Shown here: positions 27,958-42,365 of the stretch, one piece after another
Numbering within the stretch: the stretch's first letter is position 1
How the letters are laid out: each line of letters opens with the position of its first letter
DNA from: Oxyruncus cristatus
Lineage: Eukaryota; Chordata; Aves; Passeriformes; Cotingidae
Assembly (NCBI GenBank): GCA_013399855.1
Contig: VXAY01002192.1
Span: 2,170,478 to 2,234,477 of the forward strand
Direction of reading: 5' to 3'
Length of the DNA stretch: 64,000 bases
Position numbers and translations under genes: made by a program
Notes under the pieces: model-generated
What the model was told of the DNA's origin: nothing
Seen by the model: the letters and a program-made list of their open reading frames with translations, nothing else
Databases searched by the model: none

Positions 27958-28297
27958 CACAGAATATGCTGACCTGGAAGGGACCCACAAGGATCACTGA
28001 GTCCAACTCCTGGCTCTGTACAGGACCATCCTCAAGAGTCATGCCATATGCCTGAGAATGTTGTCCAAATTCTTGAACCCTGGCAGGTTTGGTGTTGTGA
28101 CCACTTCCCTGGGGAGCCTGTTCCAGTGCTCAACCACCCTCTGAGTGAAGAACCTTTTTCTAACATCCAGCCTAAACCTCCCCTGACACAACTTCAGGCC
28201 ATTCCCTTGGGTTCTGTCACTGGTCACCACCAGGGAAGAGATCAGTGTCTGCCCCTCGTCTTCGCCCCATGAGGAGGTTGTAGACAATGAAATCCCT
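27958..28297 (-). mobile_element. CR1 LINE, 3' end fragment of a second subfamily
   Basis: Reverse complement of a CR1 3' end: CACAGAATATGCTGACCTGG, GAAGGGACCCACAAGGATC, TGTGACCACTTCCCTGGGG, CCAGCCTAAACCTCCCCTG, GGTTCTGTCACTGGTCACC. It differs from the copy at 27150-27582 along its tail, so it is a separate insertion of another subfamily. The 117-codon minus-strand frame at 28039-28392 is mostly this element. Confidence 0.93.
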
Positions 28298-31200
28298 ACA
28301 TTACTGGGGTCAGTGCCAAATTTCCCTTTGTCACTGAAGGTATGTATCACCCCTGATTCCTTTACAGTCTCTTGGGTTTCTTTACCAGTCACCTTCAGAA
28401 TTCTGTCTATTGCCTACTTTTCACTAGTTAAATATATTCTCAGGAGGAACTGTTGTTGTTTCCAACTTGCCTATAAAGCACTCAAGAGCACAGAATGCAA
28501 TTTGTGCTGGCTTTACAGTTGCTTAGTGTATAGAGTTTTTGTCTTTTGAAAAAGAACTCCTGAATCTATTGTAAAGCAAAAAAATGTCAATAATGTTTGA
28601 AGCAGCCTGGACTTCGTACACCAGGAAAAGCCTTCAGTTAAAAACTGATATATGCAGGGGGCAATGGGATGATGTTCAGGATAATTAAAAACATTCCTTA
28701 GAATGGAGAAAAGGTTCGGTTCAAGTAATAAAGTAAATGAATAATTGTACTGATTTAATAAATACGTATATAAAAGTACAAGTGATTATATCTGTAAAAT
28801 ATGAAGGAGGAATTCTGCTTTCCACAAATACAAATATTCCAAATAATTTGAAAAGGACTGCCCATGTGCTTAACAGAAAGCATGTGCATAAAGATCTGAG
28901 GAGCAATTGTATTGTAGGAGACATTATTTTCAGAAGGCAGAAAACTGTATTTTACATGCAACCACGGAATCACCCTAGAATTTCAAGCATTTTTTAAAGG
29001 GTAGTTAATTATATTTCATGTATATTGAACTGTTAATCAGGAGACCTCAACATCTTTTGCAGTAATTAATTGATTTTCTCTCCTGACACCACAGTGAGGT
29101 AGGAAAAATTATTGTTCCCTCTCATAGTTTGAGGGAAGTCAAAAGAAGTGCCTCTCTTCAGTGATGCTGCAGGTTATCTACTGCCTCCAGCATCCCATCT
29201 CAGCAGCACATCAAAAGATACTTACTTGCTGTGTGCTTTTTGCAGGTATTTGAACTGTTTTTTGAACAGTGACACATAAGAAAGTCAGAAATAACACCCA
29301 ACAGTCATGACTTTGAATCACTGAGCTAAATGATAAGAGAATATTTTCATTAAAGAATGTTAATTAACATTTAAGGCACTTCTACACTTTCTTTTGGAAC
29401 ATCTTTATTAAAGTCAGTTCCAGACACTTATCAGTTGTTGTGTTAACCAAGTATGCATTGACATAAAGGTCAGAAGTGGTGCTAACAGAGACAAGATGCG
29501 TTACAAATAGTACTGAACCCTGTGAAACACAGGAAGCAATTCCCCGGGAAGTGTTAACGGGAGAAGGATATGCCTGGATCCCAATACATCCAATGGCTGA
29601 AAGCCTTTCTACTAACCAATGTCTTGCTAATTAAATAAGATGCACTAAGTTTACTGCCATGGTTATTATTTATCAGATAATATTTATCTCAAATCTTATG
29701 CAAGGTTTTCGAAGTACTGTTGAAAGTGCAGCTGGCATACAAGCAGTGTAGGATGTACACAGGAACTGCACAGTGTGCTATGTTGTGCTGGAACAGCTGT
29801 CATAATACAACAGAAGTAGATCTTTTCCTCTTATCCTTGCCTACACGTACCAAAGGCATGAGCTGTACACATCAGCAGTGTTTCTTACTTGTTTACTATG
29901 TATTATTGTCCAGCTAGTGGATAACATGACAGTGAATTGTCTGATGTGGTGCATCCAGCCACACCACAGCAGGAGAAACCTGTCCTCTGCTGGAACATGG
30001 TCAGGCAGGACTTAAGGACTGCTTTAGAGGAACCAACTTGATGACACTACTAATAAGTTTCATTCCCCATTTGTCCTCCTTCACAGTTTTCTACAGCTCC
30101 CACTAAGAATTGCCGGTAGCATTTGGGAGATGAAAGGAAAAGCAGTGTCTACATTCTTGATATTCCTGAAAACACTAGTCAATCACTTGCTTATCTTCTG
30201 CTGTTAGCTGTCACCACGGCTTCGCCTGGGCAACTTTGTAGGGAAAAGGTAGAAAATCTGACTTGACTCACCTCATAAAACACAGTTCCTTATCTACTAG
30301 CTTCTGTTTAAGGTCACAGACAGGGAATATTTGACAAGAGTTAGTCAGAATCCTCTCAGGATAAGAGTTCCCTCCTAGGACTGGATAGTGCAGGGGTTTC
30401 AGTGGCAGAAGAGGATCTCATTTGCTTTCCCTCCCTCATTTTTTTGTCTTCCAAGAATGGAGTCATAAAAATAGCTTTGGAAGATTACAAAATCCCTTTT
30501 GAACATTGCTGGGAGGCAATGGCTGATATGGTCCAAGACTGTGAGGAAGAGAGAAAGTGTTTCTTGGGGCAATGTCTTTAGAATAGCAGCTTTGGCTTAA
30601 GGCCAATGTGTCTTGTGCACAAAGACTGTATGGATGGCCCAGTTAGATGGGGTTCATTGTGCAAGGTTGTCACATACCTTTTTAATCAAGCCAACGCTGA
30701 ACAATTGGTACACTTTTCTTACAAATATACAATGACATCTACTGAGGCATCATGGATAAATGTAAGAGATTTCTCTCTTCACTTCCCAAGGTATATAAAG
30801 CCATGACAGAAAGGTACATTATTTATTAAAAATAAATAGAAAAGGAACTTGGAAAAAAAGAAGATCTGTAAGACTGTTTTGGAACCTGACCCTTACTGAG
30901 CTCAGTCCCGGCTCTGCTACAGAGTATCTTTTAGATAATGAAAGGTTCTACAGTTCGTACTGAATGAAGAAATTTCTGAAAACTTTCTTCTATCAAGCCA
31001 TTTACTGATTTTGAGAGAAATTACTGAAAGGGTTCTCAAGAGTAGAAGCTTATCCTATGTGGATGTACTGTCACTTATATAATTATATTTATATTAAATA
31101 CACTTATACTAGTGTGTAAATATATAGAGATTTTGTATATAAGGAAACACATAACAGCTGTAATAAGTAAAAATAATCTCTGTATTTTGTGATGGGATTC

Positions 31201-33648
31201 CAGCCAGAATACTCTGATACTCTGCCTTTCTTAAACTCTCTGCTTTCAATTCAAAGAGTAGAAATGGAATTGCATTTCTTTTCAACTGTAAAGCTTACTC
31301 ATCACTTTTGGTTCCAGAGATGGGATTGGTACTTTGTCAGAGCAGTAATTTAATGCAGACCCACACACAGAAGCTCAGACTAAAAATGCTCTATCAACAA
31401 TGCAGTATTCCCTCCTCCTGCAGTGTAACTGGTTTTCAATTCACTGAAACCTGAAGGTGATTCACTAGGAAAAGATAAGAAATTATAACCCTATAACCCT
31501 AAAGATATAGGGACAAATCCAAAGAGATCTTAGGAACCTAAAACAGTCATTCAAAGGACTTAGCTACAAAGATCAAAAAATACTGTACTGCAGTCACTTA
31601 AAGTGGAAGCATCTACATCCCCTCTGTGGCAATAAGGAAATGTAAGTGTATTGAAAGTCTGCAATAGGCCTAATTGTGTATTCTTTGAACTTCCCTGACT
31701 ATATTAAATACTCAGATCCTCCCTCTATAATTCACCTGATTCCTAATGCTGTAGAGAAAATTAGTTTGTGATTAAAAACAAAATAAATATTCAATACACA
31801 AATTCAACACTATTGCTCCACTACTTGTATTTAACCTGACAAGCCATATACTTTATTTATATCAGCCAGCAAGATTTATTATTTAGCACAAAAAATCTTC
31901 ACAGAATTTACTACATCATCTGAGCATCTTGCTCCACAGTTGTTAGAGAAATATGTGCACATGTATAGAGATAAGCCTGTAATTAATTAATAAATTGCTT
32001 TGGTAGAATGAATCTAAAAATGCAGCCTAGGACAAAAGGAGACAGAATATATATGGTTATTTCTGGGCCTTGACTGAAGAAAGATGCCTTGCTATAGGTG
32101 CTCCATAACAAACTTGTACAGCAGAAGAGCTGCCCAAACAGTTTGTTCAGTACCATCCAGACCTTTTCATCAATAAAAGGGCTTCGCAAGAAACTTGTAT
32201 TTCCTTAATGTTCTCCCTTCCTAAACATATCTGTAATTGGATACAAGCTCTATATTGTGACATAGCCTCTCAACAGGTTTTCCACAAAGAGACCTTGTTC
32301 CTACCTTTGAATCCTAAGCCCATACAGCTCTCACTGGGTGTTAAGTTCCAGGCTGAAGAGAATTTGTGCCACGTTCACATCACTGCTGTTCAGGAGGTTT
32401 GAACTCAGACTCATCAGTCAGTCAACTCACCTTTTCTGAAGGCCTTTTCAGGGTCCTCCCAGCCTGAATCCCTTGCTGACTCCTCTGCCCATCAAAGGTG
32501 ATGCCCTCCAAGACACCCTTTTTAGGAGACCTCCTCAGCATCCATACTGAAAACGCCATAGAGCCACGAAGCCAACTTCTGGTCTGTCACCAGTCATCAT
32601 GTAAATTGGCAGCTCAGAGCGTGGAAGACACTTTATCCACACACTTTATTCAGCGGCCAGAAACACATGGCTTTGGGAAGGAAAGCAGTTCTTCAAATCC
32701 TCCTACACCTGGAACACCAGGATGGGAAGGGAGCCACCCTATCTTTCTACAGGTTGCTGCAGGCAATGTTGTAGGCCATGTCCAAGCCTCCTCTTCCCTC
32801 TAGAGTGCACTGAATGCTTCTGGGGGAAAACTCAGCACCTTATGGTTCACCTGGAGCAAGAACTGAACTGGGAAAGGCTCAAATTCAGCACTCTGCTGGA
32901 AATGTGTTATATATTCAGTAGGAGCTACTCACAAAAGTTAGTATTTTCCAAGGTTAGATGGCACAGGAGAGGCTTGTCTGCACCTTCAACCGAAAAAAAA
33001 AAAGATTACGGGGTTTATGAAAAGGGTAGTGACAGAACCATTTGTGAGAGCTCCCAAACACAGCCGGGTCCTCTGTAAACAGTGTTCAGACAGCATCCAC
33101 TTTGAGTCTTAATGAAGTTTGGTGCTGTACTTGCAGTCTTAGAGTGTATTCAAAATGCCACATACAGCTTGTGTACCTCTTTGACACTGCTGCCAGACAC
33201 AAGCAAAACAAGTATCATGTTCATAAACTAGCTGTTTTCTGTGAGTTCTGGTTTTGAATCACAACAGAAATGTGTGCAATTCCAAGTCCCTGAGGAGAAC
33301 CCTGAAGGCAAGTTTTGGCCCGATTGTTTTCAGGATGAGTGTATTGAGTGCTGAAAAGAGTGACTTAGCTGTACAAGGATCTGGTTTCCTTCCCAGGACC
33401 TTCAGGCCACCCGGTCTGATATCACCACAAATAATAAGATGATTGGTTTGCAGGACACTGGATGCAGTGGACTGCATAGAATTCATTGGCAGTGGGACAG
33501 AGTATGAGCAGCAGACTGTGAGGCTACACCATCAGGGACTGTAGCAGGATTGTGGACAAGCCAATACAAACTGGTCACGTGAGAGCCACTTCTGATGCCT
33601 ACATGATCCTTCTGTTCCACTGAAGCATCCCCTTTTTTTTTTTTTTTT
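28298..33648. other. Gene-poor unique sequence up to the assembly gap
   Basis: No supported gene. It includes a very AT-rich stretch at 31070-31145 with several TATAT words. The open frames at 32498-33078 (101 and 118 codons) overlap each other in different frames and resemble no family I know. Confidence 0.5.
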
Positions 33649-33708
33649 NNNNNNNNNNNNNNNNNNNNNNNNNNNNNNNNNNNNNNNNNNNNNNNNNNNN
33701 NNNNNNNN
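33649..33708. other. Assembly gap (60 N)
   Basis: Sixty N directly follow a run of sixteen T (33633-33648). The true gap length is unknown. The left flank suggests sequencing or assembly stopped in a T homopolymer. The 64-codon frame crossing the gap is meaningless. Confidence 0.99.
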
Positions 33709-36700
33709 TTTGCTGTCTATTGACAAAATTCCAACAGAAGGATGAGTTTCAGGTGAGGGCTGGCCTGGTAGCTAATTTTTGAAAACACTCCAAGAGGTAG
33801 GCAAAAAGTGTGGCTGGATATGAAATCACTTTAAACCCCCCTCAAAACACATAACCCTAAAACTACGACTGTAAGAAAGTATCAGGTGCAGTTCAGTATC
33901 CTAGGCACATACATTTGAAAAATTTAATCACAATAGCCTACTGTAGAAGACAGCTTTAATGGTTTAATTACAGAAAGTATGGCAACTTTATTGGTAAGTC
34001 ACATGCAGTTCACAAAACAAAGAAAAATGCTCTGCGAGCCACTGACCCTACTGAATGTCCCATGTTGTGATCCTTCATTTTTAGTACTGTCTTTATTGTC
34101 CCTAATGTAAATAGCATTTGCTTTCATAAAAGTTCCAGAATTTGACCTAGAAGGACGTTGTTGTACACCAAATAACGAGGTTGGGTTTACCCCAAGCGGT
34201 GACATGAAAGATGAAGAATACACTAAGAAACACAGGGAAAAATACACAAAGAAAGTAATGTCAATATTTTATTGGTGCTGAGGTAGCTTGCCTTATTGTG
34301 GAATAGCCAGCTGAGATATTTGCAGTTTGTATAGTGGTATTTTTCATTTTTATTGAGATTTTAAACAGTAGTAACAAGGAAATTGCAAGCAGCATCATTT
34401 ACATGTCACAGCATATCCAGATTACACAAAGGCAGCAGCAAATGCCAGCAGTTTGAGCAGCTGCACAGAACCCAAAAGCTCTGTCAGTCACAGACGTGCT
34501 GTGAGTCGTGCAAGCACCAGGAAAGTGATGTTAAAAAGGAGGAGGGAGTTTGTGGTTTAGTGTGAGCCTTCTCCTGACAAAGGAGAAGGATGCTTGCCAG
34601 TAGTGAAAGGTGGATTTTTAGGTGGAGAAGTGGGTATTGGTAATAGGCTTTACTAGTGAGTGGGTGAACAGATCATATTCATCACTGCTGCCCCCTTCAT
34701 ACAACATATGAATTGTGGGTTTGGCCATTAAAGATGGGCTAGAGAGGTCTGCTGGCCATTTAAATGGGAAGGTGCTGCTGTGTCTCTTCAAGTGCTGAGG
34801 AAGATTTTGCCTGACTGAGTCTATGGTCATGACACGGTCAGCCACAGATGGGCCCCAAAAGAAACTAAAGATGCTCGCTCTTTGAGGAAGACAAATACAC
34901 TTTTAAAATGGAGGGTTGACATCTAAAAAATTAAGAACCCAATGTATCTTGCAGCTCCCATGACTTACTGGAGGGGGAGGAAACTGAAAACTGAAAGAAA
35001 ACAAACAAAAAAAGCAACAAAATTTTAATTTCTTGCTTGGTTTTGTGTTTTATGCAAAGGAAATGATGCAGCATGTGTTAATTTAGTAAAATTAGCATCC
35101 ACAGTGTCTAAGCAATAGGACAAGAATATGCAATTATATCTGACTTCAGAATAAGAGCACACAATTATTTTTTCATCTCTTCTTAATGTTGAAGAAACAG
35201 CTGCAATTTTAATTTTTTTTTTTTTTTTCCTGCTAGTGCATTTTTGCTGTTTGGAAAACTAAGTAAATAGTTTCAAATGAGCCAGAACAGAGCTTTTTCT
35301 CTTTTTTCAGACTAAGCTACAGAGAATAAATATTTAAACGTGCTTTAGGTTGCTGGTAGTAATTCTGGATAAGACAGAACACAGAGGTGGAAAGGTTTAG
35401 TTTCAAAATTTGTATGTAAGCATTGCTATTTCTCTAAACCCTCCACTTTTCCCTCTCCACTCTTTACAAACTTCATTCAGGTAAAAAAAAAAAAAAATCA
35501 CAAAAAAAAGAACTTGCTTATACATGTAAATATCCATATCAAACGGTTCATAAGATGATCACTATAGAACAACTACTGGGTTTTACTTTCAAATTGTAGC
35601 TATATACTAAGATGATTTTTTAAAAGAGATATTAGCTTTCTTTACTTCTAATTCTGAAATAAATAAAATTATAAGGAGTGGATCAATTTTTGAAAGGTTA
35701 AGTAGCTCTGGTTTGATTACATGTTTTAAAATCCACACTTCGACTCCTGCTTTAGAAATTGAACTGTAAATTTCCCTAAATTACAGCAATTACTGATTGC
35801 TCTCAGACTACAACTAATATGGATGTAGCCTTATTTGGTATTTTTGAACATATGGTTTTGATCCTTATCTGAATGAAGAAATTCTTTGATGAGAAACAGT
35901 GGAGCAAAGATATAACATGGCCACACTTACAAATCTCATAATTTATTCCACTTCTTAGTAACTCTTATCCTACAATATCCATTCCTCTGAGAACAATGAC
36001 ACTTTGAGAACTCAGATATATTTTAAAGCTCTGGATGTAGTAATTGTTTTTTTGCATAGGAATTATTTGAAGGACTCCAGTGGAAAGGCTTTTTAGGCTG
36101 ATGAGCGTTCCAAAAAGATGAGTAACTTGTCAACCTACTCAAAAGCAGCCACTACATCACCATCCCTGCAAGACAGGCCTTTGTGAATTACTAGTACTCA
36201 CTTCAGATTTCAAGATCAAAAGCACCATCAGTATCCACACATACCCCATAGTTTCTGTCCATACTTGTTTTGTTATTGCATTCAATATTGGAAAAAACAG
36301 CTAGAAATTATATAACTTACAAACTTGGCAGAACAGTACTCATAGGTGCACTGCCATCTTCTGGGAGAATCTATCCAATTTTTCAGTCGGATGAATTCAT
36401 CACTTAGTCCATATTCTGTCCAGTTAGCAAAGATGTTGATTTCCAGCTAGCCAAGGGTACAGCTAAAAGCTTTGTATTTTGATTTTATGATCTCTTGCTT
36501 CACTCAGCACCAAGAAATAATCGTAGTCACAAACTAGAGTTATGAGCATTAATGCATCAGACCGCTTAGGAAAATCTCCCTAACGGCCGCAGAAGGCAAG
36601 AGATCACTGTAAAACATTATTTTCAAACAAAGTGTTCAAAAATTTTAACTATTGGCTCTACAATTCCCACTCCTATCCAATAAACCAAAGGAAAACATAA

Positions 36701-39700
36701 GAAAGTGTTTGGGTTCCACTTCCAATCAAAGATTCATTATGAATTTGACCTACATTAGCCAATACTAAAATAATTAAAGAGTTATTTTATACCTATTTTT
36801 TTCTTGATGATGCACAGTGACCCTCTGGAGCAGGCTGTTAATAATCATGCTTGGAGAGATCAGTTGAAAATTAGTTTCATGAAGGGGTGTGTGTCTCTAA
36901 AAGTATTTTAATACTGCTAATAAAAAGTCTGGATGCCTCAGATGAAAAGCAAACACTTCAGTCTTTTGAAATATTTCTTCTCAAAATAATTCTGTTCTCT
37001 TTTATTGAGAACATGCAAAAACGCTGCCCAAAATCTCTTGTAGAAATCACATTAATCTGTAAAATCTTTAAAGCTAACCTATACCAAGTCTCCATTGCCC
37101 TTTTCTGGGCGGATTACAGAAGGTCAATCTGTCTGTCCTGCAATGCACTCAGGCTCTCAGTCGCTCAACCAGGAATTGCACTCACCAAAACAGATTTTAA
37201 AGCAAATGCCTCTTCTTGAAATGAAATGAAACAGCTACTACAGCTGATAAATGCTCAGGACAGGATGTGAAGATTCCAGAATGGTCAGTGCCTCCTCCTC
37301 TGCTACCACCTTGTCACAGTTCAGGCTCTGACTAGAACAAGGTTTCATTTGTTTAGTGGCTGTCTGCTACCAGCTGCTTTTTCCATGTCTCAGCTAACTC
37401 TGACCTCCAGAAAAGCTCATCTGGGGCTCTCTGCTCTGTGTTTTGAGGGCAAAAGTTAATTGCAATCAATTAGGCTTCAATGATGTCTTCCAATGAACTC
37501 AGCCCACTCATGTACCTTCGACTTTCTGTTACTAAAAATATCTGTGATGTTCAGAGATATGTCAAATAGAGGTATGTTCCAGTCACTATTTAGTTTGCAA
37601 CTTACTTTGACCATTTTTAGGTTCCTCAAAATGTGAACGTCTGGGAAGCTCAGAACTACGAGTGTCAACTAGCAGAAAAGGCTGCCAGATCCCAAGAGCA
37701 AACTCTTGTCAGATACCTTCTTATTCTCCCACTATTATCTACCCAGTCAAAAGGACCTCGCAAAGAATGGCAGTCACTGGGCATAAAGAGAAGTTCACTG
37801 ATAATATCAGGAATTAATGCATCTTCAGTGTTCTCAAGGAAAGCTTATGTTCACAAATAGGAATTCACAGAAGGAGGCATGTTTCCCTGAACGGGTCTTC
37901 TGTTCCATAAATACCTTCCAGAAAGCTCAGAACTGACAGACAGTTAGAGCTGAGTGGTACTGAAGTTTGTTCTGGGGATGGGAGAGGACTGGGAGGAACG
38001 GGGTGAGTGATTTCTCCTTGGATTGTGATGCACAGAAATTAAAATTATGATCTAAGCGCCCATGCTACCTCATGTCAAATAAAAATGAGACAATTTAATT
38101 TGAAACTGGGACCAGACGCATTTCCAAGATCCAAGCAGGTTTCCAGGGCTGCAGATGAATGGAAATAATTTGCTGACAAGATAAAATCAATCCACCATTT
38201 TTGTCAAAGCCAGCTGTCACAAAGTAACAAAGTAAACAAAAATCTTATTTTTCTAATACTGATAGAGTGCTGCTATCCCACACGGTCTCAGGAAAGAAAA
38301 ATAAGGAAAAAAAAAGGGATTTAGAGAGAAATTTCATTAAAAGAGGGATATATAAATATAGTAGATGCAGTTTTGTACTACAGTAAGCCATAATGCCCTT
38401 CCCCTGGAAAGGCCAATGTGCCCTGTGGGACAGCTTTAATAGTCTCCTCTCTGTTGAGAGAACATGATGGCCTAGAACACAGGACCCAAATTTACAAACA
38501 CTTCCCATGGATGGAGATCAGAAACAGAAGGACTGGAGAGGTCTGTGGTACAAGGATTATTAAAACCCACTGAGCATAGCTGTGACTGCCCAGACTCCTT
38601 GGTTTCATCTGTAAATCTGTGCCGGTCTTTGCACCAACAATGAAATTCGATCTGTTTTTCTAACGTAGATGGCAGTTAACAAGACAAGTTGTAGAAGACT
38701 GCAGCTTGTAAAACAATTGCAAATTAATTTTCTTGTCCATGGAAGCAATTAATTCCCGATATCACTCCTTGGCTCCAGACTACACCTGCCAGTCCAAAGA
38801 GTTTACAAAGGAAGAAGTGCTCTCTCCATCATCTCACTCTGGCTGGGAACCACAAACACGCCTTTGTTTGCCAGTGACCTCCAAAGAACAAAGACACAAC
38901 TCTTCACCAGGCTGGGAGGAGAAGAGTCCTTCAGCTCTCTCCTACACGTGTGCCCTGTCAGAGGGCTCGGACTGGGCTGTAGATTCAGTCTTTCTCCTCA
39001 CACAAGTCCATTTGGGGTCCACAGATTCATATTGCTGAGAGCAGCACATCTGTCTGTCCTTTGCAGGAACCGGAGCTTCAGTAATCTAGTCTGCTCCTAA
39101 CAGTATTTTTATGGAAGGGTCGAGAAGAAATAAAGATGTTTTGATACCAAGTATTCTGAATTATTCCAAAGCCTACAGTATTTAATAAGGATTCACATTC
39201 ATTTGCGACACAATGAAAATTCTGGGGTTTAAGAATTATTTGAGCACCTCCTACATGAATATATCAAGAGATGAAAATGAAACATCAAGAATCCTTAGAT
39301 ACTTGAGCAATATATTTTTTTTTCTGACATTTGATTTTATATTGTAAGTAACTTTCCTATATTCATTACAGAAGTTTTTTTGACTGAGTAGGGATAGATG
39401 TAGGAAAAAAATAACTGTTTCTTTACACTCAGAAATTTAAAATGTTATTTCAAACATTTACAAAGGTATGGACTCCAATAGTTTCATAGTTTCTAGTTAA
39501 CTAATCTATAGCAAAAATGATTGCTCACTTCCCCACAGGAAGAAATCCTTGTGTTTCACTCATGTTCCCTTTCCTGCATGATTAACTGATATTTCTGAAT
39601 CAACAACAGATGACCTCCAGTAACAATTCACAAGAGGCTAAAGTCATAAATAGATACAGTCTCAAAAATATTTATCTAAAAGTAAAACAACTCTCAAATC

Positions 39701-42365
39701 AGCTGAGCAACAATAGGTTTGCTTGGTACATATTAAGATATAAGGATTGACTCTTCCCACAATTTAGAGCCTATGCACTTTTCTCAGATAATTCATGCAA
39801 GAAAAGCAATAAAAGATCTAACAACTACGAAAAGAAAAATCAGATGTAGTTATAAATATCTATGTTGGTAATGAATACAAGTTGGCTATATTTCACTGAC
39901 AGCAAAAATTAAAAATGCAGACCAGTTTTATCATGCCTTTCAAACAGGAGTGCAGAGCGCATAATTAAGCTCAGATCTCAACATTAATGGAACACTCAAT
40001 TGTATCAGCATCAACAAAGTCTATATAATATAAATATCTATTAATTATGAGAAGCAACTACACCGAAGGCATGGATAAATATAGCAAAAGCCTGTAAATA
40101 AAAAAGACTGCATATAACTGCCCAAATAGACTATGCTGGAAGTTAAATCTTATTAATGCTTTAATGAAATGAAAGTTACCTTCTATGAGCACAACGTTCT
40201 CTAAAGAGTTAGGAAGCAGCTGGAAATGCCTACTGAGGGTACTGCCTGTCCTCCAAAAATGCTCTCTATCCCCAGAAGCTGTGATACAAGATCACTTTTT
40301 TCAATTGTTTTCTAAAGTTCTTTAACTGTTATGGTGGCAAAGCAGAGTTCATAGGTTTGCACTGCTTCATGAATTCCTGCTGCCAGTAACTCACATGTCA
40401 GGGTAAGTTTGTCGTCTCTTTTCTCCTTTAATCAAACAGAGGAAGGATGTAGATCTGCACAGCCAAGTTCTATGAGTGCTGCCTTAGTTTGGTTTTATGG
40501 AGACGGGACAAAGGGTAGGGGGATGTTTTTGGACTTATTAAAAATACTTTTCCCTCCATTTAAGGAGCCAAGCATGTATTCTTGCTCAGCTGTAGAGGAA
40601 CTAAGGCAAGAAAACTGTCCAGGCTCAGAGTGGCAAAACAGCACGTACAGCAGATTCTCAGATGAAACATTTTCTGCTGGGACACAGAGATTTATTCCAC
40701 AAATACCTGTGGAAGGAGCTAACAGGTAGGCAAAGCCCAGAAGATTAGGACTGTCATGTCCCTTTCTTCCATTCTTCTTTCACGTTACAACCTAAGAGGC
40801 TGCTTGTAATTAAACCATATATCTCAAAGCTTTCTAGCACTTATGATAATTTGGTGGCATAGCTGATGTCAGTGTTAAATACAATGAGATCTCATAATTC
40901 ACATCGTGAATTATGAAGCTTTGCAAACCACTGAAGTCTGGCATCTCTTCAGGAATTAAATATATTATTTTTGAAGTTGCAGGAGACAGTACAAAATTTA
41001 ATGATCATGTAGCTGGCACTCTTCAAGAACACTCATGGATTGGCTGATCAGCATGTAAAACACTGTAAGATATATGAATGTAAGCAAAACATAACAGACA
41101 AGTAAGCTCCTGACTTTAAAATGATAGAGGTTATATTCCACAACCTTGAAGCCAGATTTGAAATAAGTTTAGTGCTTAGAAGTAATTTAAAAAGTAATAA
41201 TGCTCCTCTAAGGAAAGAATTGAACTTTTAGTCTAAGAGTAAAATGTGGCTATATTTCTGATATCAGCATACTGAATCAAATTATATCTGAAGAATTAAG
41301 AAAGTATGGGAAAAAAACCTGTCTGTGCTAAGGAGAAGCAGACTGGTTTTCATAGAGTCAAGAGGTTAAGGAGAGGGATTCAAAATACTTGAAGGGATAA
41401 AAATGTAAACTGATGTATTCAAAACAGCACAGGAAAATTAGAGTTTTGTGTTCAGAGACTGTCAGAAAACAAATTCTCCTGTTGCCATGGAAATTGAAAC
41501 AAAACCAAAACGCATTCTCAATCACAATGGAAGGGTTGGATTTTGAAATTTCCTCTGGAAAGAAGCTTCCAGGGGAAGAAAAAAAAAAAAATTAATTCAG
41601 AGTCATAAAAATATGTTGCTTCTGGCACACGAAATGCTTTGTGTAGGTAAAGATCTAGATTTCATTTCAGTAGTGCAGCTCACCTCTATTTATATAATTA
41701 AAATATTGAAAGCTATATGATAACAAAGATACTCAACAAACTAGAAAAAACTTTTCAGTAGTATGTGCAAATATGTACATGATAAATAGAACAGATCACA
41801 AAGAAGGCAATTGCCCTTTGACTTTTAAAATCAGAGATAAAATGGAATTATTAGCGTTACCTTACAACTGTGCTGGTGGGAAGACAAATCACATGTATAC
41901 AGTGCTTGCATACCAAAAATGATCTTTACCAAGAAAAATTAGGCAAATATGTCAAAGACTGGTAGTTGCCATGGAATTCACTCATGGCAGACTGTCACTG
42001 CTCCTCCATACTATGTCCATCATTCTCCCAAGGATGCTTTTACCAAGTCAGACTTTATTTCACTTTTTATTGACATGTATTCTCAGTTTTCTCCTCGAAA
42101 ATCCTTCCTCGTTTTCCATGGGAAATACTGATCAATACCACTAAGTATATGAACTCCTCCCCTTGAGCCTGAGTCACAATGGCAATTCAAATGTACAAGG
42201 CTTGGTCCAATCATCCAGCTGTTTTATCCTCAGTACAACCCAAGTTCTGAGGGCAGGGACACCTCTGGACACAGGGAGGTTGCCCAGTGAAGTCCTTACT
42301 GAAGCCACTGAGTTAGAACCTCAGTGGAGCACATTTTCCCATTCCCAACAAACTGACAAGTTATG
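33709..42365. other. Gene-poor unique sequence right of the gap
   Basis: No supported gene, although the minus-strand frame around 34618-34910 deserves a check. It includes T16 and A14 tracts near 35.2-35.5 kb, a possible conserved block at 38090-38230 and the hairpin at 40892-40916. Confidence 0.45.
40892..40916. repeat. Perfect 11-bp inverted repeat with 3-base loop
   Basis: TCATAATTCAC (40892-40902), loop ATC, GTGAATTATGA (40906-40916). It lies in unique non-coding sequence. Confidence 0.9.

Noticed and set aside
28039..28392. 117-codon minus-strand frame
   Set aside because: It is mostly a decayed CR1 copy rather than a host gene.
31486..31505. Telomere-like ACCCTATAACCCTAAAG
   Set aside because: Only two imperfect units, so not a telomeric repeat array.
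32498..33078. Two overlapping plus-strand frames (101 and 118 codons)
   Set aside because: They overlap in different frames, have no shared homology that I can see, and start at weak or alternative start codons.
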